From Bacillus pseudomycoides DSM 12442 (lineage in GTDB: Bacteria > Bacillota > Bacilli > Bacillales > Bacillaceae_G): a stretch of DNA of 55,418 nucleotides. Below the pieces are notes generated by a model that was not told where the DNA came from, did not search any database, and saw nothing but the letters and a program-made list of their open reading frames with translations. Positions 49,021-55,418 of this stretch are shown piece after piece. Position numbers and translations under genes: made by a program. The DNA is taken from contig NZ_CM000745.1 of the NCBI RefSeq assembly GCF_000161455.1, positions 3,678,230 through 3,733,647 on the forward strand, read 5' to 3'. Numbering within the stretch: the stretch's first letter is position 1; each line of letters opens with the position of its first letter.

Positions 49021-50775
49021 ATGAAAATCAAACGGAGAATTATCATCACCTTATTATGCTTTACATGCATCATGTTGCTATTGCTTGGAAGATTGGTACA
49101 AATACAGCTTATATCTACTGAATCATTTACAGATAAACATATAAATTTAATTGAAAAGAGTGTTACCCAGCGTACACAAGCAGTTACAGTGGATGATGGT
49201 AGGGGACGTTTTATTGATCGAAATGGAGTAGAACTTGGTGAAGAAAAGTATTCAGTGTTAATTATTTTTCCATTTCTACAAATAAAAAATGACATGTTAG
49301 AGAAAATTGCGCATATCATTAGTGTGCCGGGACAAGACATAAATCTGCAAATGAAAGACAAACGAAAACCATTTATATTTCAAAGAGGTGATAAACCGTT
49401 TCAATTAACGAAAGAACAGGTGGAAAAGATTAATCGTGCGGATATGTTAGGCATGGTTGCAACTGAAGTAAGGGTGAAACAAATACCAGAAGCAGAACAT
49501 TTAATTGGTGCAGTAGGAGAAAACGAGAATGAATTTCAAAAGCGATACGGGGAAATGAAGAGGTTCCCTATTCAAACACCGATTGGTATTTCAGGACTTC
49601 AACAATCATTTGATGAATTTTTAATGACTGATGGTGAAACGAAAGTGTTGTATCAAGTAGACAGACAGGGCGAACCGATTTTTGGGAAACGTGCAAAATA
49701 TACATCTCCTGGAAATCCTTTTTATCCAGTTACGATTCAAACAACGATAGAAAAGTCTTTGCAACAAAAAGCAGAAGAGCTTGTGCAAATGCATGGAATA
49801 AAAAACGGTGGATTAGTACTACTTGATGTGAAGAAGAGTGAAATTTTAGCAATGGTGAGTAAACTATCTTTACAGACGAATGATAAGCGTACGTATCAAA
49901 AAACGATGGAAAACCAAATGCTAACGCCTCATTTTCCTGGTTCTATTTTTAAAACAGTTGTAGCGGCCGCGGCAATTGATAATGATATAATTCAATCTCA
50001 TCGTATGTTTAACTGTGATACAGATCCGTATGGCGAAAATACTCCGCAGGTTATGATGGGGAAATTAAGCTTCACAGAGAGCTTTGCTAGGAGTTGTAAC
50101 AGGACATTTGCTGTGCTTGGTGATGAATTGATGCAAAAGGATAAACATGTAATGGAAACGTATTTAGAAGCGCTAGGAGCGAGTGAGAAGGTAGGATGGA
50201 AAGGGCAAGTGTTTCATACGTCTGGGTTTAAACAGTTGATAGAAGAGAAAAAAGCAATTGTTTGGAATGAAGAAGAAACTAAGATGAGTCACAAAGCAAT
50301 CGCCCAAACGGCGATTGGGCAAAAGGATGTAAGAATATCCCCTTTAGCTGTTGCAAATATGATGGCGACGATTGCAAGAAATGGAGAGAAGAAAGAAGTA
50401 AAAGCTGTAAAAGAAATACGGTACAAAAATGGCACAAGATTTTTTCATTTTGAAGATCATAAATTGGAGGGGCGACAACTCTCTTATCATACAGTGAAAC
50501 AAGTGCAATCACTATTAAGAAAAGTAGTAACGATGGAGAAAGGAACAGGTACTACTTTTCAGTCATTACCGCTATCTGTTGCCGGAAAATCTGGGACGGC
50601 ACAAACAGGAAAAGGAAATAGTGTAAATCGTTGGTTTGCGGGTTACTTCCCGTATGAAAACCCAAGATATGCGTTAGTAGTTGTTGACTTAGAAACGAAT
50701 AATGAACAAAATACTGTAACACCGATTTTTAAAGAATTTGTAGAAGAGATTGCTCACTTGGAAAGTAGAAGGTAA
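49021..50775 (+). CDS. pbpI: Class B penicillin-binding protein PbpI-like
   Basis: The 584-residue protein has one N-terminal transmembrane helix (about 7-27), a non-catalytic dimerisation region, and a transpeptidase domain. Active-site motifs are SIFK (S308, K311), SCN (S358-N360) and KSGT (523-526), all intact. Length equals that of B. subtilis PbpI, a sporulation-associated PBP, and the place next to yrrS supports the name. The ATG is used because GAGGTG is 6 nt upstream. Its ribosome binding site lies in a terminator stem, so expression probably depends on a special start site or structure change. Confidence 0.9.
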   Translation: MKIKRRIIITLLCFTCIMLLLLGRLVQIQLISTESFTDKHINLIEKSVTQRTQAVTVDDGRGRFIDRNGVELGEEKYSVLIIFPFLQIKNDMLEKIAHIISVPGQDINLQMKDKRKPFIFQRGDKPFQLTKEQVEKINRADMLGMVATEVRVKQIPEAEHLIGAVGENENEFQKRYGEMKRFPIQTPIGISGLQQSFDEFLMTDGETKVLYQVDRQGEPIFGKRAKYTSPGNPFYPVTIQTTIEKSLQQKAEELVQMHGIKNGGLVLLDVKKSEILAMVSKLSLQTNDKRTYQKTMENQMLTPHFPGSIFKTVVAAAAIDNDIIQSHRMFNCDTDPYGENTPQVMMGKLSFTESFARSCNRTFAVLGDELMQKDKHVMETYLEALGASEKVGWKGQVFHTSGFKQLIEEKKAIVWNEEETKMSHKAIAQTAIGQKDVRISPLAVANMMATIARNGEKKEVKAVKEIRYKNGTRFFHFEDHKLEGRQLSYHTVKQVQSLLRKVVTMEKGTGTTFQSLPLSVAGKSGTAQTGKGNSVNRWFAGYFPYENPRYALVVVDLETNNEQNTVTPIFKEFVEEIAHLESRR

Positions 50776-50828
50776 TCTTGCAATTTATTATCAAATGTTT
50801 TCATTTCGTGAAAAAATTACTGTAGTTA

Positions 50829-50857
50829 TTCAACCTTTTAAGATTTAGTGTTACAAT
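50829..50857 (+). promoter_or_regulatory. Promoter of yrrS
   Basis: TTCAAC, a 17-nt spacer and TACAAT lie about 35 nt upstream of the yrrS start codon. Confidence 0.5.
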
Positions 50858-50891
50858 AGCAAGTAGGAAAAACTGCATGGAGGTTTGAAGA

Positions 50892-51518
50892 ATGGCAGGA
50901 GGATCTAGATTCCAACAGAAACAACAAAAACGTCGTCAAAACGGTGTTTTAAATATTGCAATTGCTATTGTGTTATTAGCAGTACTTGTTGTAGCGTATC
51001 AAGTATTCTTTACTTCTGATACAACAGAGCAAGCATCTTCTCCAGACAAGAAAGTATCTCAGCAAACAACGAAAGATAATAAAGCTGAGAAAACGAAAGA
51101 GAAAGAAGAAGCTAAGAAACAAGAGCAAGCAGCAGCGAAGAAAAAAGAGGACGAAGAGAAACAAAAAGCTGAGGAAGAAGCAAAAGCAAATGAAAAGACC
51201 CCAGCTGAAAAAACACAGCCTAAAGCAACAGATGCTTATACGAAACCTTCTTGGAAGCCAGTTGGTACAACGCAAGGTGCAACACCGGCAATGACATTTC
51301 AACAAGGATCAGCAGATTGGAATGAGATGAAACAAGCAATTTCCGCTGCAATCGAAGTTCCAGTGGAACAATTGGTTATTCACCGCATTGGGAATAACGG
51401 TAAGCAAAAAGCGTACGGTAATGTTCAAGATAAACAAACTGGTAAAAGATATTATGTAAATATTGATTGGGTAGAAAATGAGGGTTGGAAACCAGCACTT
51501 GTTCAAACTCTAAACTAA
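50892..51518 (+). CDS. yrrS: DUF1510 family membrane-anchored protein YrrS
   Basis: The 208-residue protein has a basic, Gln-rich N-terminus (SRFQQKQQKRRQNG), a transmembrane helix (about 20-38), a Lys/Glu/Ala-rich segment (about 50-105) likely to be a charged helix, and a C-terminal DUF1510 domain (about 115-208, with KPSWKPVGTTQ and YYVNIDWVENEGWKPALVQ). The C-terminal part would be outside the cell. B. subtilis YrrS lies beside pbpI, in reversed order relative to here. The function is unknown; a role with the PBP is likely from neighbourhood only. Confidence 0.87.
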   Translation: MAGGSRFQQKQQKRRQNGVLNIAIAIVLLAVLVVAYQVFFTSDTTEQASSPDKKVSQQTTKDNKAEKTKEKEEAKKQEQAAAKKKEDEEKQKAEEEAKANEKTPAEKTQPKATDAYTKPSWKPVGTTQGATPAMTFQQGSADWNEMKQAISAAIEVPVEQLVIHRIGNNGKQKAYGNVQDKQTGKRYYVNIDWVENEGWKPALVQTLN

Positions 51519-51553
51519 AAAAGAGAGAGGTTCTTAGAACCGCTCTCTTTTTT
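51517..51553. terminator. Bidirectional intrinsic terminator after yrrS
   Basis: AAAAAGAGAG and CTCTCTTTTT arms with inner GGTTC/GAACC form a long stem with one mismatch and a 3-nt loop. It lies between yrrS and the convergent yrzA. Confidence 0.88.
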
Positions 51554-51555
51554 AG

Positions 51556-51771
51556 TTAGCGTAATTTTTTTAATTTAAAATGAACAACTGCGCTGTAATA
51601 AGGTCTTTTGCTCTCGGGATCCATAACCATTTGATGAGAAATATGATGAACTTCCAGCATAAGTGCTTTGTTATTGTCAATTTGTTCGTTAATTTTCTTT
51701 TCTAAGGAAACTAAGTTTGGTGCTTCAAAAAATTCTACTTTATCTTCCAGCATTTCAAACGTAAATGACAC
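51556..51771 (-). CDS. yrzA: DUF2536 family protein YrzA
   Basis: The 71-residue soluble protein matches the DUF2536 pattern: KVEFFEAPNLVSLEKKINEQIDNNKALMLEVHHISHQ and a C-terminal PYYSAVVHFKLKK. The GTG start has GAGAGGAG 8 nt upstream and gives MSFTFEMLEDK; a longer frame upstream adds a hydrophobic segment but lies before this ribosome binding site. The function is unknown. It is convergent with yrrS and divergent from yrrT. Confidence 0.82.
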   Translation of the reverse strand: MSFTFEMLEDKVEFFEAPNLVSLEKKINEQIDNNKALMLEVHHISHQMVMDPESKRPYYSAVVHFKLKKLR

Positions 51772-51843
51772 AAAAAACGCTCCTCTCCATATAATCAAGT
51801 TAAGTGTAACAAAGAAAAGAAGGAAATACCATTTCCGTTTCAA

Positions 51844-51872
51844 TTGACATTTTCGTAAAGAAAGCATATCAT
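51844..51872 (+). promoter_or_regulatory. Promoter of yrrT-mtnN-mccA-mccB
   Basis: A perfect TTGACA, a 17-nt spacer and TATCAT are followed by a short leader to yrrT. In B. subtilis this operon is repressed by CymR. The leader here contains AAGGGGAATTTTAT, with a GGAATT core like CymR sites, but it also forms the yrrT ribosome binding site, so I do not call an operator. Confidence 0.75.
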
Positions 51873-51907
51873 ACTGATAAAACCGATAAGAAAAAGGGGA
51901 ATTTTAT

Positions 51908-52546
51908 ATGGGTACAGAATTTAACGGTTTATTTGATGAGTGGGCTCATACGTACGATTCATTCGTACAAGGCGAAGATATACAATATAAAGAAGTTTTC
52001 GCTCGTTATGAGGAGATTTTAGAGGATGTAGTAAATAAATCATTTGGAAATGTATTAGAATTTGGTGTTGGCACTGGTAATTTAACAAATAAATTATTAC
52101 TTGTTGGCCATACTGTTTACGGGATAGAGCCGTCACGTGAAATGCGTACAATCGCAAAGAAAAAGCTACCAGAAGGATTTTCAATTACAGAGGGAGATTT
52201 TCTTTCTTTTGATGTTCCCGATTCTATTGATACAATTGTAAGCACTTATGCGTTTCATCATCTAACAGATGAAGAAAAAGATGTAGCAATTGCGAAGTAT
52301 AGTCAATTGCTTCATAAAGGTGGTAAAATAGTGTTTGCTGATACGATATTTGCAGATCAAGAAGCGTATGATAAAACTGTTGAAACTGCAAAACAAAGAG
52401 GTTTTCATCAGTTAGCAAACGATTTGCAAACAGAATACTATACACGTATTCCGATCATGCAATCTATTTTTGAAAACAATGGCTTCCATGTAACATTTAC
52501 GAGATTAAATCATTTCGTTTGGGTAATGGAGGCAACTAAGCAATAG
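51908..52546 (+). CDS. yrrT: SAM-dependent methyltransferase YrrT
   Basis: The 212-residue class I methyltransferase has the SAM loop VLEFGVGTGNLTNKLL near 49-64, GIEPSREM near 72, and a cysteine-free DFLSFDVPDSIDTIVSTYAFHHL segment near 98-120. In B. subtilis YrrT is the first gene of the methionine-to-cysteine operon and is proposed to act on SAM; its acceptor is unknown. AAAAGGGGAA lies before the ATG. mtnN follows 14 nt later. Confidence 0.9.
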   Translation: MGTEFNGLFDEWAHTYDSFVQGEDIQYKEVFARYEEILEDVVNKSFGNVLEFGVGTGNLTNKLLLVGHTVYGIEPSREMRTIAKKKLPEGFSITEGDFLSFDVPDSIDTIVSTYAFHHLTDEEKDVAIAKYSQLLHKGGKIVFADTIFADQEAYDKTVETAKQRGFHQLANDLQTEYYTRIPIMQSIFENNGFHVTFTRLNHFVWVMEATKQ

Positions 52547-52560
52547 AAAGAGGGATTAGA

Positions 52561-53256
52561 TTGAGAATTGCTGTAATTGGAGCAATGGAAGAAGAAGTAC
52601 GTATTTTACGTGACAAATTAGAACAAGCAGAAACAGAAACCGTTGCAGGTTGTGAATTTACGAAAGGAACATTAGCAGGACATGAAGTAATCTTGTTAAA
52701 GTCTGGTATTGGTAAAGTAAATGCGGCTATGTCGACGACAATTTTATTAGAGAGATACCAACCTGAAAAAGTAATTAATACAGGCTCAGCTGGTGGATTC
52801 CATCAATCTTTAAATGTTGGGGATGTTGTCATCTCAACAGAAGTTCGCCATCATGACGTGGATGTAACTGCATTTGATTACGAATATGGTCAAGTGCCAG
52901 GGATGCCACCAGGATTTAAAGCGGATGAAGCACTAATAGCATTAGCTGAGAAATGTATGAAATCCGAAGAGAACATTCAAGTTGTGAAAGGAATGATTGC
53001 AACAGGGGATTCATTTATGAGTGATCCAAACCGAGTTGCAGCAATCCGTGATAAATTTGAAAATCTTTACGCAGTAGAAATGGAAGCAGCAGCGGTTGCG
53101 CAAGTATGTCATCAATACAAAGTACCATTTGTAATTATTCGTGCACTTTCTGATATTGCTGGTAAAGAATCAAACGTTTCATTTGATCAATTTTTAGATC
53201 AAGCAGCTCTCCATTCTACAAACTTTATTGTAAAAGTGTTAGAAGAGTTAAAGTAA
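52561..53256 (+). CDS. mtnN: 5'-methylthioadenosine/S-adenosylhomocysteine nucleosidase MtnN
   Basis: The 231-residue enzyme cleaves adenine from S-adenosylhomocysteine and methylthioadenosine. Conserved features are the N-terminal GAMEEEV, NTGSAGG near 76, the catalytic-site VEMEAAAVAQV near 172 and SDIAG near 198. The TTG start has AGAGGGA upstream and gives MRIAVIGAMEEE. It supplies S-ribosylhomocysteine and feeds homocysteine to mccA. Confidence 0.96.
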   Translation: MRIAVIGAMEEEVRILRDKLEQAETETVAGCEFTKGTLAGHEVILLKSGIGKVNAAMSTTILLERYQPEKVINTGSAGGFHQSLNVGDVVISTEVRHHDVDVTAFDYEYGQVPGMPPGFKADEALIALAEKCMKSEENIQVVKGMIATGDSFMSDPNRVAAIRDKFENLYAVEMEAAAVAQVCHQYKVPFVIIRALSDIAGKESNVSFDQFLDQAALHSTNFIVKVLEELK

Positions 53257-53263
53257 TGTAACA

Positions 53264-53317
53264 AAAAGGCAACTGTCTCATATAAAGAAGATACATACAG
53301 TTGCCTTTTCTTTATTG
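53264..53317 (+). terminator. Internal terminator/attenuator between mtnN and mccA
   Basis: AAAAGGCAACTGT and ACAGTTGCCTTTT form a perfect 13-bp stem with a 20-nt loop, followed by a T-rich stretch. mccA starts 22 nt later without a clear new promoter, so read-through must occur. Confidence 0.75.
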
Positions 53318-53338
53318 GCAAATAAGGAGGAGAACACG

Positions 53339-54262
53339 ATGAAGGTGTATCGTGGAGTTCATGAATTAATCGGTCATACACCGATTGTAGAAATTACTCG
53401 TTTTTCACTTCCAGAGGGCGTTCGTTTATTTGCAAAGCTTGAATTTTATAATCCAGGTGGAAGCGTGAAAGATCGCTTAGGAAGAGAATTGATTGAAGAT
53501 GCACTAGCAAAAGGACTTGTAAAGCCAGGGGGAACAATTATTGAACCGACGGCAGGGAATACTGGCATTGGACTGGCACTCGCAGCACTAGAGCATGATT
53601 TACATGTAATTGTTTGTGTTCCAGAAAAATTCAGTATTGAAAAGCAAGAGCTGATGAAAGCACTTGGTGCAACAGTTGTGCATACGCCAACTGAACAAGG
53701 AATGACAGGCGCAATTGCGAAGGCGAAAGAATTAGTAAAAGAAATTCCAAATTCATACTCTCCAAGTCAATTTGCAAATGATGCAAATCCACGTGCCTAT
53801 TTCAAAACATTAGGCCCAGAGCTGTGGGAAGCGTTGGATGGAGAGATTAACATATTCGTAGCAGGTGCAGGTACTGGCGGTACATTTATGGGAACTGCCT
53901 CCTATTTAAAAGAACAAAATTGTGAAATTAAAACGGTGATTGTAGAACCAGAAGGATCTATTTTAAATGGTGGTGAAGCAGGTTCACATGAAACAGAAGG
54001 AATCGGTCTTGAATTTATTCCGCCATTTTTAAAATTATCATATTTCGATAAAATTCATACCATTTCTGATCGAAATGCATTCAGACGTGTGAAAGAATTA
54101 GCGCAGAAAGAAGGTCTTCTTGTTGGTAGTTCTTCAGGAGCAGCATTTCATGCGAGCCTATTAGAGGCTGAAAAGGCAAAACCAGGTACAAATATTATAA
54201 CGATTTTTCCAGATAGCAGTGAGCGTTATTTAAGTAAAGATATATACAAAGGGTGGGAATAA
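53339..54262 (+). CDS. mccA: O-acetylserine-dependent cystathionine beta-synthase MccA
   Basis: The 307-residue PLP enzyme of the cysteine synthase/CBS fold has its PLP lysine at K44 (NPGGSVKDR), the substrate loop TAGNTGIGLALAAL near 80, the phosphate loop GAGTGGTFMG near 180 and GLLVGSSSGAAF near 265. B. subtilis MccA (YrhA) makes cystathionine from homocysteine and O-acetylserine. Length equals that of MccA, and mccB follows 3 nt later. AGGAGG lies 8 nt before the ATG. Confidence 0.93.
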   Translation: MKVYRGVHELIGHTPIVEITRFSLPEGVRLFAKLEFYNPGGSVKDRLGRELIEDALAKGLVKPGGTIIEPTAGNTGIGLALAALEHDLHVIVCVPEKFSIEKQELMKALGATVVHTPTEQGMTGAIAKAKELVKEIPNSYSPSQFANDANPRAYFKTLGPELWEALDGEINIFVAGAGTGGTFMGTASYLKEQNCEIKTVIVEPEGSILNGGEAGSHETEGIGLEFIPPFLKLSYFDKIHTISDRNAFRRVKELAQKEGLLVGSSSGAAFHASLLEAEKAKPGTNIITIFPDSSERYLSKDIYKGWE

Positions 54263-54265
54263 AAA

Positions 54266-55399
54266 ATGAGAGCAAAAACAAAGTTAATTCATGGTATTCG
54301 CATAGGAGAACCTTCAACTGGATCTGTAAACGTACCGATTTATCAAACAAGTACGTACAAACAAGAAGCAGTTGGTAAACATCAAGGATACGAATATTCA
54401 CGTACAGGTAATCCAACGCGTTCAGCATTAGAAGAAATGATTGCCGTATTAGAAAACGGTCATGCAGGATTTGCATTTGGTTCAGGAATGGCTGCTATTA
54501 CAGCAACTATTATGTTATTCTCAAAAGGAGATCATGTCATTTTAACAGATGACGTATATGGCGGAACATATCGTGTGATTACAAAAGTATTGAATCGTTT
54601 CGGTATTGAACATACATTTGTAGATACAACAAATTTAGATGAAGTAGCAGAAGCAGTACGTCCAAATACAAAGGCAATTTATGTAGAAACACCAACAAAT
54701 CCATTATTAAAAATTACAGATATTAAGCAAATTTCTACATTTGCAAAGGAAAAAGGTCTATTAACAATTATTGATAATACATTCATGACGCCATACTGGC
54801 AGTCACCAATTTCTTTAGGAGCAGATATTGTACTTCACAGTGCAACGAAATATTTAGGTGGACATAGCGATGTTGTTGCCGGATTAGTTGTTGTTAATAG
54901 CGCGCAATTAGCAGAAGACCTTCATTTCGTTCAAAACTCAACAGGTGGTATTCTTGGACCACAAGATAGCTTCTTGTTACTTCGTGGTTTAAAAACATTA
55001 GGAATTCGTATGGAAGAACATGAAATAAATTCACGCGCGATTGCTGAGTTTTTAAATAATCATCCAAAAGTTAATAAAGTATACTATCCAGGCCTTGAAT
55101 CACATCCGAATCATGCATTAGCAACTGAACAAGCGAATGGATACGGTGCAATTATTTCATTCGATGTAGATAGTGCAAAAACGCTAAATAAAGTACTTGA
55201 GAAACTGCAGTATTTTACGCTTGCTGAAAGTTTAGGAGCAGTAGAAAGCTTAATTTCTATTCCAGCTCAAATGACACATGCATCTATTCCAGCAGATCGT
55301 CGTAAAGAGCTAGGAATTACAGATACATTAATTCGTATTTCTGTCGGTATTGAAGATGGCGAAGATTTAATTGAAGATTTAGCCCAAGCATTAGCATAA
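54266..55399 (+). CDS. mccB: Cystathionine gamma-lyase/homocysteine gamma-lyase MccB
   Basis: The 377-residue Cys/Met metabolism PLP enzyme has its PLP lysine at K195 (HSATKYLGGHSD), YEYSRTGNPTR near 42-52, FGSGMAA near 71 and a C-terminal RISVGIEDGEDLIEDL. Its product cleaves cystathionine to cysteine, 2-oxobutyrate and ammonia, completing the methionine-to-cysteine path with MccA. It lies 3 nt after mccA with GGGTGGGA before the ATG. The remaining 19 nt of the window (AAAAAAGCACTGCT) look like the left arm of a terminator cut by the window edge. Confidence 0.94.
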   Translation: MRAKTKLIHGIRIGEPSTGSVNVPIYQTSTYKQEAVGKHQGYEYSRTGNPTRSALEEMIAVLENGHAGFAFGSGMAAITATIMLFSKGDHVILTDDVYGGTYRVITKVLNRFGIEHTFVDTTNLDEVAEAVRPNTKAIYVETPTNPLLKITDIKQISTFAKEKGLLTIIDNTFMTPYWQSPISLGADIVLHSATKYLGGHSDVVAGLVVVNSAQLAEDLHFVQNSTGGILGPQDSFLLLRGLKTLGIRMEEHEINSRAIAEFLNNHPKVNKVYYPGLESHPNHALATEQANGYGAIISFDVDSAKTLNKVLEKLQYFTLAESLGAVESLISIPAQMTHASIPADRRKELGITDTLIRISVGIEDGEDLIEDLAQALA

Positions 55400-55418
55400 T
55401 AAAAAAGCACTGCTAAAA

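Overview
The window is an AT-rich stretch of a Gram-positive, endospore-forming chromosome. Spore genes (safA, coxA, bofC, spoVB, an rsfA-type regulator, pbpI), two T-box leaders, AAGGAGG-type ribosome binding sites, frequent TTG/GTG starts and TTGACA/TATAAT promoters all indicate Bacillus. The order safA-coxA-bofC-ruvAB-queA-tgt-yajC-yrzE-yrbG-spoVB-comN-secDF-recJ-apt-relA-dtd-hisS-aspS-tcdA-rarA-cymR-yrvO-mnmA-yrrB-recD2-yrrI-alaS-yrzL-ruvX-yrzB-mltG-trmR-trhP1-trhP2-udk-greA-pbpI-yrrS-yrzA-yrrT-mtnN-mccA-mccB is the conserved 'yrb/yrv/yrr' region of Bacillus. The protein sequences fit the B. cereus group best; this is recognition, not a database result.

Layout. 1-2.7 kb: spore coat and sporulation genes, plus an unannotated structured RNA with its own promoter and terminator. 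2.7-3.7 kb: an orphan iron-siderophore lipoprotein on the minus strand under a Fur box. 3.9-8.2 kb: ruvA-ruvB-DUF2905-queA-tgt-yajC, for Holliday junction processing, queuosine synthesis and a Sec accessory subunit. 8.2-14.2 kb: membrane proteins, spoVB, comN and fused secDF with a long structured leader. 14.2-22.5 kb: a cation efflux gene, recJ, apt, relA and dtd, then an alpha/beta hydrolase and a YrdB-like protein where B. subtilis carries other genes. 22.6-26.2 kb: T-box controlled hisS-aspS. 26.2-26.8 kb: three tandem 158-bp repeats. 26.8-33.7 kb: tcdA, rsfA/rarA on the minus strand, and the cymR-yrvO-mnmA tRNA thiolation group with yrrB. 33.8-42.1 kb: recD2, small proteins, yrrI, T-box alaS, yrzL-ruvX-yrzB. 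42.3-47.9 kb: mltG, the tRNA U34 hydroxylation/methylation genes trmR-trhP1-trhP2, udk and greA. 48.2-51.8 kb: a lipoprotein of unknown function, pbpI, yrrS and yrzA. 51.9-55.4 kb: yrrT-mtnN-mccA-mccB, which recycles S-adenosylhomocysteine sulfur into cysteine.

Many genes serve tRNA: aminoacylation (hisS, aspS, alaS), deacylation (dtd), and modification (queA, tgt, tcdA, mnmA, trmR, trhP1/2). A second group serves recombination (ruvAB, recJ, rarA, recD2, ruvX). Sulfur links yrvO/mnmA, cymR and the yrrT-mccB operon.

The protein-coding content is mostly ordinary core genome. The unusual material lies between genes: a candidate three-way-junction RNA (about 1923-2045), a 17-bp near-perfect palindrome centred on the recJ -10 box, a terminator whose stem contains the pbpI ribosome binding site, an attenuator-like set of competing hairpins before greA, a roughly 300-nt secDF leader, overlapping Asp/His specifier codons in the hisS-aspS T-box, a small membrane-protein gene with no normal start codon, and two families of tandem intergenic repeats. 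No tRNA, rRNA, CRISPR array, transposase or prophage gene was seen.
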